NCBI GenBank assembly: GCA_019187105.1 | Contig: JABAQM010000001.1 | Coordinates: 2,200,734-2,264,733 of the forward strand | Source: Fimbriimonadaceae bacterium | GTDB taxonomy: Bacteria; Armatimonadota; Fimbriimonadia; Fimbriimonadales; Fimbriimonadaceae | DNA length: 64,000 bases | Reading direction: 5' to 3' | Shown: one piece after another, positions 30,624 to 38,205 of the stretch | Layout of the letters: each line of letters starts with the position of its first letter | Numbering within the stretch: the stretch's first letter is position 1 | Position numbers and translations under genes: made by a program | Notes under the pieces: generated by a model | Database searches by the model: none | What the model was told of the DNA's origin: nothing | The model's input: the letters and a program-made list of their open reading frames with translations, nothing else

Positions 30624-31700
30624 ATGGAAACGGCCCTTCCCGCGCTGGTTGGGCTGACGCGGGATGAGCTCGCGGCGATCGCCGAAAGCCTCGGCCAAGA
30701 CAAGTGGCGCGGCAAGCAGCTTGCGCGCTGGCTTTACCAGGAAGCCGCATCCAGTTTCGACCAAATGTCCGATCTTCCCGCCGCCTTTCGGCAGCAGCTA
30801 GCGGAGCAGTACCGGATCGACCTCCTTGAGCAATCCGATCACCGCAAGTCGAGCGACGGGGTTGAAAAGCTCCTCCTACACGGCGGTGACGGCGAAGTCT
30901 TCGAGTGCGTGCTTCTTCCTTACAAGGATCGCGTGAGCTGTTGCATCAGCACCCAGGTCGGATGCCCGATGGGGTGCACCTTCTGCGCGACGGGACTCGG
31001 CGGATTCGACCGAAACCTCGACGTCGGCGAGATCGTCGGCCAAGTCCTCCACCTCCAGCGGCTGACGGACCGCCGCATCAGCCACGTCGTCTTCATGGGG
31101 ATGGGTGAGCCGCTCCTCAACCTCGAGAACGTGATCCGTGCCATCCGCCTTTTGAACCTTGAGGTGGGCATCGGGGCGAGGCACATCACGGTCAGCACGG
31201 TTGGCCTCGTGCCCCAGATCTTGCGACTCGCGGAGGAGGGGCTTCCCATCCACCTCGCCCTTTCGCTCCACTCGCCCTTCGATGATGTGCGCGCCCGGCT
31301 GATGCCGGTGAATAACCGCTATCCGGTGGCCGATGTCATTTCGGCGATGAAAACGTATCAGCGTAAGACGGGCCGGAAGGTCACCTTCGAATACCTGCTT
31401 ATCAAAGGTGTCAACGACACCGAAGACCAGGCAGTGGCCCTGGCGCGGCTCGTGAAGGGCTTTCCATGCTTCGTCAACCTCATTCCATTCAACTGGGTCG
31501 ACACGGGGCAGGGGTTCTCACGTCCTTCAAGAGAGAGCGTGAACGCCTTTCGCAGCATCCTGGAACGAGCCCGCGTCAATGTGACGGAACGGATTGAGCG
31601 GGGACACGATATCGCCGCTGCCTGCGGCCAACTGGCCGGACAGCATGCGGGACGCTTTGCCAGGAGGGCCCGACCATCCGATCTGCCGGTCTTCTCCTGA
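30624..31700 (+). CDS. rlmN: Dual-specificity rRNA/tRNA adenine-C2 methyltransferase RlmN
   Basis: Radical SAM enzyme methylating A2503 of 23S rRNA and A37 of some tRNAs. The iron-sulfur cluster cysteines are C114, C118 and C121 in VGCPMGCTFCATG, and the methyl-carrying cysteines correspond to C107 (SCCIST) and the C in IAAACGQLAG near the C terminus. The SAM-binding GMGEPLLN motif is present. The frame opens at 30555, but METALPALVGL at 30624 is the family start, and TAAACT at 30611-30616 lies 7 nt before it. Its last 25 bp overlap the proposed lptC start, making it the first gene of the lpt cluster. Confidence 0.97.
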   Translation: METALPALVGLTRDELAAIAESLGQDKWRGKQLARWLYQEAASSFDQMSDLPAAFRQQLAEQYRIDLLEQSDHRKSSDGVEKLLLHGGDGEVFECVLLPYKDRVSCCISTQVGCPMGCTFCATGLGGFDRNLDVGEIVGQVLHLQRLTDRRISHVVFMGMGEPLLNLENVIRAIRLLNLEVGIGARHITVSTVGLVPQILRLAEEGLPIHLALSLHSPFDDVRARLMPVNNRYPVADVISAMKTYQRKTGRKVTFEYLLIKGVNDTEDQAVALARLVKGFPCFVNLIPFNWVDTGQGFSRPSRESVNAFRSILERARVNVTERIERGHDIAAACGQLAGQHAGRFARRARPSDLPVFS

Positions 31701-32224
31701 TCGCTGCCCTCCTTCTGAGCGGCTGCGGTGGCCCGAGCGCGGAGAAGCTCCCCGAACCGGAGGTCAAGGAAGCCGACGTGCCCGATCGTCCGATTTCCAC
31801 GGGGGCGATAACGATTCAGCAGAAGAAGCCCAGTGGGGCTCCCGAGTGGGAGCTGACGGCCCAACGATCCAACGTGACTTACGGCGGAGACGGCCGTCTG
31901 AAGGGTGCTCTCGAAGACGTCGCCGGCAAGCTCTACGACAAGAAAGGCTTGGCGGCAACCGTAACGGCGGAAACCGGTGAGGCCGATCAAACGCGGAAGC
32001 GTCTGGACCTAGCCGGGCATGTCATGATTAAGTCGAAGGATGGCAAGACAACCCTCCGCACAGGACGAATGCGGTGGCTTGCCGACCTTGAGATGATCGA
32101 AGCCTGGGACGGCGTGGAAGTGGTCACGGAAGATTACAGAATGGGTCCGTTTAAGAGGGTCTGGGCGACCGCCGACTTGACCAAAATCGGGACACCCGAC
32201 CGATTCCTGAGGAGGTTTCGCTGA
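31676..32224 (+). CDS. lptC: LptC-like lipopolysaccharide export protein, apparent ATC start
   Basis: LptC bridges the inner-membrane LptBFG complex and periplasmic LptA. The product has a lipoprotein-type N terminus (RSAGLLLIAALLLSGCGG) and then a beta-rich domain with PEWELTAQRS and KDGKTTLRTGRMRWLADLEM, the jellyroll pattern of LptC/OstA proteins. The only canonical in-frame start, GTG at 31778, would remove the membrane signal. No ATG, GTG or TTG lies between that and the stop at 31595-31597. The ATC at 31676 lies 7 nt after AGGAGGG (31662-31668) and gives 182 residues with an ideal signal. It overlaps rlmN by 25 bp. Confidence 0.8.
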   Translation: MRSAGLLLIAALLLSGCGGPSAEKLPEPEVKEADVPDRPISTGAITIQQKKPSGAPEWELTAQRSNVTYGGDGRLKGALEDVAGKLYDKKGLAATVTAETGEADQTRKRLDLAGHVMIKSKDGKTTLRTGRMRWLADLEMIEAWDGVEVVTEDYRMGPFKRVWATADLTKIGTPDRFLRRFR

Positions 32225-33033
32225 AGCCCCTTCTGGTTCTGTTGGTGCTGGTCGCGGGCATGGTCGCGCACGCCCAGGACGACGTCTCCTTCCAGGACCG
32301 CAAGGGCAACATGTCGATGCGGGGCCTGAAGTCATGGGTGGTCAAGAGGGTCAACGACCGCACGATCGAATTCGAGGGATCCGGCTCGCCTTTTGTTGGC
32401 ATATGGAAGGAGCAGGGCCTTGAATTTCGGGGCCAGACCATCACCGGGACGGCGACCCTCAATTCAGCGGGCGCCTATCGGCTCTCCAAGGCCACGATCT
32501 CCGGAAATGTGATCGGCATCCGCAGGAATGAGAAAACCGGCCAGACCGTCACCATCCGGTCCGCGTCCACCAGCTTCGACGACCAATCGAATGTGGCCAA
32601 GATTCCCGGGGCGTTCAATCTGACGCTGGACGACAAGCTGAATGACCAGAACTTCAAACTGACCGGCACCAAAGCGGACATCACTTTGGCTCCAAGCGAG
32701 GAGCGGGATGCCTATCCCATCCGCGCGCTCGACGTCGCCGGGCCGGTCGTCATGACCATGTCCGGTACTCGACTGCAGGAGTCCACCAAGAAGCGCACGC
32801 CCTTTACGATCACGGCGAAGGGCTCGGCCCTCGACTACCGGGACTCAAGCCGAACTCTGACGCTGGCCGGACCGATCGACATCGACGGCGAGGACGACCT
32901 CATCGCCGGCACGGTTGGCGCCCGATCGGCGGTCATCAAGCTCGACGAGAAACGCCAACCGATCGAGATCTCCTTGAGTGGCAGTCCCGGCCGCACCACG
33001 CTAAGAAGGCCGCCCCCCAAAGCTTCCGCATGA
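32221..33033 (+). CDS. lptA: LptA/OstA-like protein, apparent CTG start
   Basis: Periplasmic bridge protein of LPS transport, a beta-jellyroll that polymerises between LptC and outer-membrane LptD. The frame from CTG at 32221 gives a classical signal peptide, KPLLVLLVLVAGMVAHAQ, and 270 residues. The CTG overlaps the lptC stop as CTGA, just as the following genes overlap as ATGA, and AGGAGGT (32210-32216) lies just ahead. A TTG at 32242 is the first conventional codon but would cut the signal to a few residues. The mature part has repeated short strands such as GQTITGTATLNSAGAYRLSKATISG and GPIDIDGEDDL, typical of OstA. Confidence 0.8.
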   Translation: MKPLLVLLVLVAGMVAHAQDDVSFQDRKGNMSMRGLKSWVVKRVNDRTIEFEGSGSPFVGIWKEQGLEFRGQTITGTATLNSAGAYRLSKATISGNVIGIRRNEKTGQTVTIRSASTSFDDQSNVAKIPGAFNLTLDDKLNDQNFKLTGTKADITLAPSEERDAYPIRALDVAGPVVMTMSGTRLQESTKKRTPFTITAKGSALDYRDSSRTLTLAGPIDIDGEDDLIAGTVGARSAVIKLDEKRQPIEISLSGSPGRTTLRRPPPKASA

Positions 33034-33797
33034 AGATCGCCGCCAACGACCTCGTCAAGACCTACCGAAAGCGCAACGTCGTCAACGGCGTCAGCATCGA
33101 AGTGCACCAAGGCGAGATTGTGGGTCTCCTCGGCCCAAACGGGGCGGGCAAAACCACGACCTTCTACATGGTGACGGGACTGGTGAAGCCCAACCGGGGA
33201 AAGGTGCTGTTCGATGACCGGAACGTCACCACGTGGCCCATGTTCCGCCGGGCCCGAGCGGGTGTAAGTTACCTCCCGCAGGAGAGCAGCGTCTTTCGCC
33301 GAATGTCGGTCGAGGACAACATTCGCCTGGTCATGGAAATGCAGAAGTCGAGCCGGGCCGAAATCCGCGCCAAGATCGACGAGCTTGCCGAAGAGCTGCA
33401 TATCCACAAGATCCTCAAGTCGCAGGGAGCGGTGCTGAGCGGCGGCGAGAGAAGGCGGGTCGAAATCGCCAGGGCTCTTGCCGTGAATCCCAAGTTCATC
33501 CTTCTCGATGAGCCGTTCACCGGCATCGATCCCGTGACGATCGAGGAGATCCAAGCGATCATTCAGCGGCTGCGCAATCGGCAAATCGGCATCCTGATAA
33601 CGGACCACAACGTTTCGGCGACCCTGCGAATCACCGATCGGAACTACATCCTGGTCGATGGACAAATCATCGCGACCGGCAATGCTGCCCAGATCGCGGG
33701 CAACGAGGTCGTTCGCAAGCACTATCTTGGAACCCAGTTCCGAGCCGACGACGACTGGACCCTTCCAGACGAGACGCCTGAGGTGCCGGCGCCATGA
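33030..33797 (+). CDS. lptB: LPS export ABC transporter ATPase LptB
   Basis: Cytoplasmic ATPase of the LptB2FG extractor. Walker A is GPNGAGKTT near residue 35, the signature motif is LSGGERRRVEIARAL, and Walker B is ILLDEPFTGIDP. The family-specific YLPQESSVFRRMSVEDN segment (Q-loop) and ITDHNV H-loop are exact LptB patterns. Length is 255; the last 20 or so residues (RADDDWTLPDETPEVPAP) are an acidic extension. It overlaps lptA and lptF/G by ATGA at both ends, so the five genes are tightly coupled. Confidence 0.97.
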   Translation: MKIAANDLVKTYRKRNVVNGVSIEVHQGEIVGLLGPNGAGKTTTFYMVTGLVKPNRGKVLFDDRNVTTWPMFRRARAGVSYLPQESSVFRRMSVEDNIRLVMEMQKSSRAEIRAKIDELAEELHIHKILKSQGAVLSGGERRRVEIARALAVNPKFILLDEPFTGIDPVTIEEIQAIIQRLRNRQIGILITDHNVSATLRITDRNYILVDGQIIATGNAAQIAGNEVVRKHYLGTQFRADDDWTLPDETPEVPAP

Positions 33798-34900
33798 GGC
33801 GGCTGGATGCGCTCGTCGTGAAGGAGCTATTCAGCCCGTGGGCGTTCGGCGTCGCCATTTTCACGGTGCTGATCATGGCCGGCACGTACCTGTTCAAGAT
33901 CACCGAGTATGTCGTTGGAGGGGTCGGCCCCTCGATCGTGATCCAACTCTCTCTGCTTCTGCTGCCGGGAGTGATGGCGAAGACGTTTCCAATGGCGATG
34001 CTGCTTGCGGCGTTGCTCGCTTTCGGCCGTTTAAGCGGCGACAGTGAGATCGTGGCCATGCGTGCGACGGGCGCCAGTCTGCCAAGAATCATGCTTCCCG
34101 TTGGCTTCTTCGGCCTGGCGGTGGCGGCGGTGGCATTCGCCTTCAACGAGCTCCTGGTGCCGGTTGCCTCCCTCCGGGCTACACATTTGCAGGAGGAAAT
34201 CAACACGCGGCTCTCCGGCGCGTCGTGGCGGGCCCTCCAATATCCGATTTTCTCCGAGGGCAAGCTGCAGGCGATTGTGGGTGCTCAGAACTTCGAATTT
34301 GGAACTCGCGAGCTGGAAGGCGCCTACGTTATCACGTACGATCCCGAGCACGAGCCGGTCTATATCCTCTTCGCCGACCGTCTCGTGTTCAGCAGCGATA
34401 CGGATTGGCGGATCAAGGGTAAGGCGAAGCTGATGGCGGCCGACGGCACCACCCAGATCACGTTGGCCGAGGGTGCGTGGCCCAGCGAGATACCCAAGCT
34501 CGATGTCGATCCCAGGGCGTTTATCGCGTCAACGCTGAGGGATCTCGATGCCCTCAGCATGCGGCAAATGAGGGAACAGATCAACGAAGCCAAGGCGAAC
34601 CCAACGTTCGATCCCGCCCAGATCGCCAACTTGGAATACGGGTACTTCAATAAGATCGCCCTGCCCGCAGCGGCCATCGTCTATGCGCTCGTTGGAGCGC
34701 CACTCGGAATCAGGAACCACCGCGCCAGCACGGCGAGCGGCTTCTGGATGTCGGTGCTGATCATCTTCTGCTACATCAGCCTGGCGAATCTCATGAACAT
34801 CTATGCGCAAGGAGGCAAAATTCACGCTTCCGTGGCCAGCTTCACCCCGCTGGTTATCGGATTGATGGTGGCGGCATTCACCATCTGGCGGAAGAACTAA
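33794..34900 (+). CDS. LptF/LptG family permease
   Basis: 368-residue permease of the YjgP/YjgQ family, part of the LPS extractor. About six hydrophobic segments: three near the N terminus (about 18-40, 55-80, 95-120) and three near the C terminus (about 285-310, 318-335, 342-360), separated by a periplasmic domain (about 125-280). LARGE-scale signatures include RLDALVVKELFSPW at the start, FGRLSGDSEIVAMRATGAS in the first cytoplasmic region and VYALVGAPLGIRN near helix 4. Only one such permease is present here, whereas LptB works with an LptF-LptG pair; the partner may be elsewhere or this copy may dimerise. Confidence 0.93.
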   Translation: MRRLDALVVKELFSPWAFGVAIFTVLIMAGTYLFKITEYVVGGVGPSIVIQLSLLLLPGVMAKTFPMAMLLAALLAFGRLSGDSEIVAMRATGASLPRIMLPVGFFGLAVAAVAFAFNELLVPVASLRATHLQEEINTRLSGASWRALQYPIFSEGKLQAIVGAQNFEFGTRELEGAYVITYDPEHEPVYILFADRLVFSSDTDWRIKGKAKLMAADGTTQITLAEGAWPSEIPKLDVDPRAFIASTLRDLDALSMRQMREQINEAKANPTFDPAQIANLEYGYFNKIALPAAAIVYALVGAPLGIRNHRASTASGFWMSVLIIFCYISLANLMNIYAQGGKIHASVASFTPLVIGLMVAAFTIWRKN

Positions 34901-34904
34901 GACC

Positions 34905-36425
34905 GTGGACGGCGTCAGCTTCTGGTTCATTGCCCTCATCGTCGTGCTCTCGGGAGTCGTGAGCTTTCTTGCCGACATCCTCGGCCGCAAGTTGGGCAAA
35001 AAGCGTCTCTCCCTGTTTGGCCTCCGGCCCCGTACGGTCGCCGCGCTCACCGTCGCCGTGGTCGGCATGCTGATTCCCCTCGTGACCATCCTCATTCTCG
35101 CCAGCGCCAGCAGAGACGTGAGCGAATGGCTGACCCGGGGAAGCCGCGCCCTCGAAGACCTGCGGATGCGGGACTCGCAACTCAAAAAGTCGACCGAGGA
35201 GCTCCAGCGGCTCACCGAAGATATCAAGCGTCTCGAAGAGCAGCAGAAGACCGAATCCCTGAATATCGCGAGAATCCAGCGGGAAAAAACCAAGACCGAA
35301 GGCGATCTGAAGGGTCTGACGGAGAACTACCGCAGGCTTGAACAAGACTCGCGCGAGGTCCGGGCCAAGCTCCAAAAAGAGCAGGCTGGTCTGTCGACCG
35401 CTCGCAAGGAGCTGCAGGCGTTAACCAGATCGCGGAAGGAGGTTGAAGACCGGTTCAACCAGTTGGAGCGAATCAGCAACACGCTTAGCCAACACAACCT
35501 TGAGCTCGACCGCCAACTGCAGGAGAAGGATCGCCAGATCGCGTCCAAAGAAAAGGAAATCGGCGAGCGGACCAAGCGGGTCGAGGAGCTGACGAAAAAC
35601 TCAGGCGAACTGGAGCGAGAGTTGGCCGACCTCCAGGGCAGGCTGAAGACAATCCAGCAGGACCTCGACAACCGCCAACGAGAGCTCGAAACCGCCAACC
35701 TCGCAATCGATGGCGCGAGGGCAGAGGTCTCCCGCCTGGAAATGATCGGCCAGCAACTTGCTGCCGGCCTAGGTGCGGCACGAACGCGGCCGATGATCTA
35801 CCGATTTGGCGACGAGGTTTCCCGGCTGCCCGTACCGGAGCGGCTGAAGCCGGACGATGCGGCATCGCATCTCACCACGATCATGCGGGGCGTTCGGGTC
35901 GTCGCCGAGCAGCGCGGCGCCAAGGCCTCGGAAACCGAACCCGTCGCCGGGATGCGCAGCGTGCAGCTCGACAACGGCAAGACGCTGACGGTTGAAGAGC
36001 AGGAAGCCCAGATTATTCGTAGCCTCAGCAACAAGGCCGATCCGTTCGTGCTCATCGCGTATTCGGTGTGGAACTCCTTCGAGGGTGAACCCCTTTGGGT
36101 GCGGGTGGAGACGTTCCCGAACCCCTTGGTCTTCAAGCAGGGCCAGATCGTGGCGGAAATGCGCATCGACGGCAGCCAAGGTGAGGAGGCGATTTTGGAG
36201 AACCTCCGCACGCTCATCACCGAGCGCGTACGACAGGCGGCGATCAAGGCGAAGATGATCGGCGCAACCGGGCGCGACGTGCAATTCGGCGAGGTGCCCA
36301 ACGATCGGATTATCGCTCTCATGAGGGAGATCCGTACCGCCGCGAGAAACGTCCGCGTCGTTGCGCTTGCCGCTGCCGATACGCGAGCCGCCGACCGCCT
36401 TGAGCTGGACTTCCGGTTGCGATAG
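34905..36425 (+). CDS. DUF3084 protein with long coiled coil
   Basis: The N terminus matches DUF3084: a first membrane helix, then GRKLGKKRLSLFGLRPRTVAALT and a second membrane helix (about 46-66). Residues about 75-295 are almost continuous coiled coil rich in Glu, Lys, Arg and Gln. The C-terminal globular domain (about 300-506) includes VRVETFPNPLVFKQGQIVAEMRIDG. In cyanobacteria DUF3084 genes sit next to a YqgF-like nuclease gene, as here. The start is GTG at 34905, 4 bp after the permease stop. Its place at the end of the lpt cluster suggests an envelope-related scaffolding role, but that is inference. Confidence 0.88.
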   Translation: MDGVSFWFIALIVVLSGVVSFLADILGRKLGKKRLSLFGLRPRTVAALTVAVVGMLIPLVTILILASASRDVSEWLTRGSRALEDLRMRDSQLKKSTEELQRLTEDIKRLEEQQKTESLNIARIQREKTKTEGDLKGLTENYRRLEQDSREVRAKLQKEQAGLSTARKELQALTRSRKEVEDRFNQLERISNTLSQHNLELDRQLQEKDRQIASKEKEIGERTKRVEELTKNSGELERELADLQGRLKTIQQDLDNRQRELETANLAIDGARAEVSRLEMIGQQLAAGLGAARTRPMIYRFGDEVSRLPVPERLKPDDAASHLTTIMRGVRVVAEQRGAKASETEPVAGMRSVQLDNGKTLTVEEQEAQIIRSLSNKADPFVLIAYSVWNSFEGEPLWVRVETFPNPLVFKQGQIVAEMRIDGSQGEEAILENLRTLITERVRQAAIKAKMIGATGRDVQFGEVPNDRIIALMREIRTAARNVRVVALAAADTRAADRLELDFRLR

Positions 36426-36428
36426 CTC

Positions 36429-36845
36429 ATGCCAGACAAGATCGTCCTCGCCATCGACCCCGGCCGCAACAAGTGCGGCTTGGCCCTGGTTCGCCGGGAC
36501 GATGCCGGTCACGTCCACCTCATGTGGCGAAAGATCGTCCCGACCGAAGCCATCGCGAGCGCGTTGATCGAGGCCGCCGATGTCGCCTACTACAGCATGC
36601 TTGTGGTGGGGGGCGGCACCACGTCGCGGGAGCTGGTCCATCGGCTGCGGGATGCGATGCCTTCGGTCGGCATCCTCGTGGTTGACGAGAAGGAGACCAC
36701 CATCCAAGCCAGGGAGCGCTACTGGGAGCATAATCCACGCCGGGGCTGGCGACGCATTCTGCCGGCTTCGCTCCAGGTGCCGCCAGATCCGATCGACGAT
36801 TTTGCCGCCCTCGTGATCGCCGAGCGCGTTATTGGCGACGCGTAA
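36429..36845 (+). CDS. YqgF/RuvC-like RNase H-fold protein
   Basis: 138 residues with an RNase H-like nuclease pattern: D10 in LAIDPGRNKCGLAL, a VVGGGTTSREL middle strand, D86-E87 in VVDEKETT, and D123-D124 in DPIDDFAALVIAE. This is the order of acidic residues of the YqgF/RuvX family (pre-16S rRNA nuclease) and of RuvC. It differs from standard YqgF in having GRNKCGLAL where most have KRIGVA. It lies 3 bp downstream of the DUF3084 gene and 28 bp upstream of infA. A role in rRNA maturation or in DNA junction cleavage are both possible; I favour the former because of infA. Confidence 0.8.
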   Translation: MPDKIVLAIDPGRNKCGLALVRRDDAGHVHLMWRKIVPTEAIASALIEAADVAYYSMLVVGGGTTSRELVHRLRDAMPSVGILVVDEKETTIQARERYWEHNPRRGWRRILPASLQVPPDPIDDFAALVIAERVIGDA

Positions 36846-36847
36846 GC

Positions 36848-36853
36848 CATAAT
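36848..36853 (+). promoter_or_regulatory. -10-like box upstream of infA
   Basis: CATAAT at 36848-36853, 20 nt before the infA start, could give infA its own short-leader transcript. No -35 at a suitable distance is convincing. Confidence 0.3.
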
Positions 36854-36873
36854 AGCTTCGGATCCACCACTTT

Positions 36874-37131
36874 ATGCCCAGACGCAGATACGATCATTCC
36901 AAGCAGGGACCGCCGAAAGAGGACGGCATCGAGGTTGAAGGCACGGTCATCGAGACCCTGCCCAATGCCCGTTTTCGCGTCAAGCTGGATGAGGGAGACG
37001 TGGAGCTGCTGGCCCACGTAAGCGGCAAGATGCGAATGCACTATATCCGTATCCTCCCTGGCGACCGGGTCAAGGTCGAGCTGTCGCCCTATGACCTCAC
37101 CATGGGCCGGATCGTCTATCGCTACAAGTAA
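36874..37131 (+). CDS. infA: Translation initiation factor IF-1 (detached from the ribosomal cluster)
   Basis: IF-1 is an OB-fold protein that blocks the ribosomal A site during initiation. The core from [20 protein letters not shown] to [13 protein letters not shown] is unmistakable. At 85 residues it carries a 13-residue basic N-terminal extension ([17 protein letters not shown]) compared with the usual 72; a shorter start is not available because the residues before IEVEG have no other start codon. In most bacteria infA sits between map and rpmJ; here it stands 23 kb away from rpmJ, next to a YqgF-like gene. Confidence 0.97.
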   Translation: MPRRRYDHSKQGPPKEDGIEVEGTVIETLPNARFRVKLDEGDVELLAHVSGKMRMHYIRILPGDRVKVELSPYDLTMGRIVYRYK

Positions 37132-37179
37132 GCGCCGCGCGCGCTGACTTCAGTCCGGAGCGGGTCCTGCAGCAGGGCA

Positions 37180-38205
37180 ATGAAAGTGCTCGTCGTCAAC
37201 CGCGACATGACCGTAGGCGGAGGCGTCACCTACATCCTCAAGCTTGCCGCCGCCATGAACCCTTTGGGTGTGGAAACCCACCTCATCGCCGCCGGCGGCG
37301 CGTCTGAACCGGCCCTTCGAGAAGTCTGTGCCTCGGTCAGCCGCACTCCGATCCTCCATCCCATCCAAGCTCCATGGCTCGCAGCCCGCATTCGAGCGCT
37401 ACGGCCTGACGTCGTTGTCGCCCACGCCTACACGCAGGCGAAAGTGGCCGCCGTAGCTTGCGGGTGGACGAAAACCCCGCTCGTGATTACCATGCACGGC
37501 TTTATTGGCGGTCGGCGCGTCGGTCAATTCAAGAAGTTGTTCCTCAAAGCCAGGCGGGTTGTCGTAATGAACGAAAACCTGATGAGGGTTTATACGATCG
37601 ACCAGGATGTGGCCGACCGCTTTGTGATGAGCCGGTTGCCGGTTACGTGGCCGGCCAACGCCCGCCACGAACCCCGCAAAGCCCAGGTCTTCGGATACTG
37701 CTCGCGCCTGAGCACACGCAAGGCGCCACGTTGCGAGGCTTGGCTCCACGCAATTGCCAGAATCCGCCCCGCGCGAGCGGTCGTTATCGGAGACGGCGAC
37801 GAAGCTCCACGCCTGCGGAGGGTCGCCGAGGACCTTGGAATCGGCGTGGAGTGGTGGGGAGAGGTTCCGAATGCGTCGGCGAGGTTTGTGGAGCTCGATG
37901 TGGTCGCCGGCGCCGGCTATGTCGCGGTGGAGGCGATCGCCGCCGGTGCCGCAGTGGTCGGTTTGGGATTCGAGGGATGCTTCGGGGCGGTTACGACCGC
38001 GACGCTGAGCGATGCGATGGCCTGGAACTATGGCGACCAGTCGCCGGAACCCCTGCCGGATGACGCCGCAACCGTTGAACGGGAACTGAGAAAGGCTGCC
38101 GCCGCGCTTGAGAGCGGGGCAGCAGCAGAGGTCGCAAAGCTATGCGAGCTGGAATATCGAGATGAGATCGTGGCCAGGAAGATGGTCGAAATCTACTCGG
38201 GTTGA
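37180..38205 (+). CDS. Glycosyltransferase, GT4-like (GT-B fold)
   Basis: 341 residues. The N-terminal half (about 1-165) starts MKVLVVNRDMTVGGGVTYIL and contains LRPDVVVAHAYTQAKV and the acceptor-side TMHGFIGG; the C-terminal half has a VIGDGDEAPRLRRVAEDLG donor-domain strand and a VAVEAIAAGAAVVGLG region with the family's EAIAAG motif. This fits a cytoplasmic GT4 enzyme building surface polysaccharide or lipid-linked sugar. It is the shorter side for GT4 (usual 350-400) and its donor and acceptor are unknown. Its stop overlaps the convergent HAF-like gene by 13 bp. Confidence 0.85.
   Translation: MKVLVVNRDMTVGGGVTYILKLAAAMNPLGVETHLIAAGGASEPALREVCASVSRTPILHPIQAPWLAARIRALRPDVVVAHAYTQAKVAAVACGWTKTPLVITMHGFIGGRRVGQFKKLFLKARRVVVMNENLMRVYTIDQDVADRFVMSRLPVTWPANARHEPRKAQVFGYCSRLSTRKAPRCEAWLHAIARIRPARAVVIGDGDEAPRLRRVAEDLGIGVEWWGEVPNASARFVELDVVAGAGYVAVEAIAAGAAVVGLGFEGCFGAVTTATLSDAMAWNYGDQSPEPLPDDAATVERELRKAAAALESGAAAEVAKLCELEYRDEIVARKMVEIYSG

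Noticed and set aside
31778-32224. GTG at 31778 as lptC start
   Set aside because: It would remove the lipoprotein signal encoded just upstream in frame and lacks a Shine-Dalgarno sequence, whereas ATC 31676 has an ideal one.
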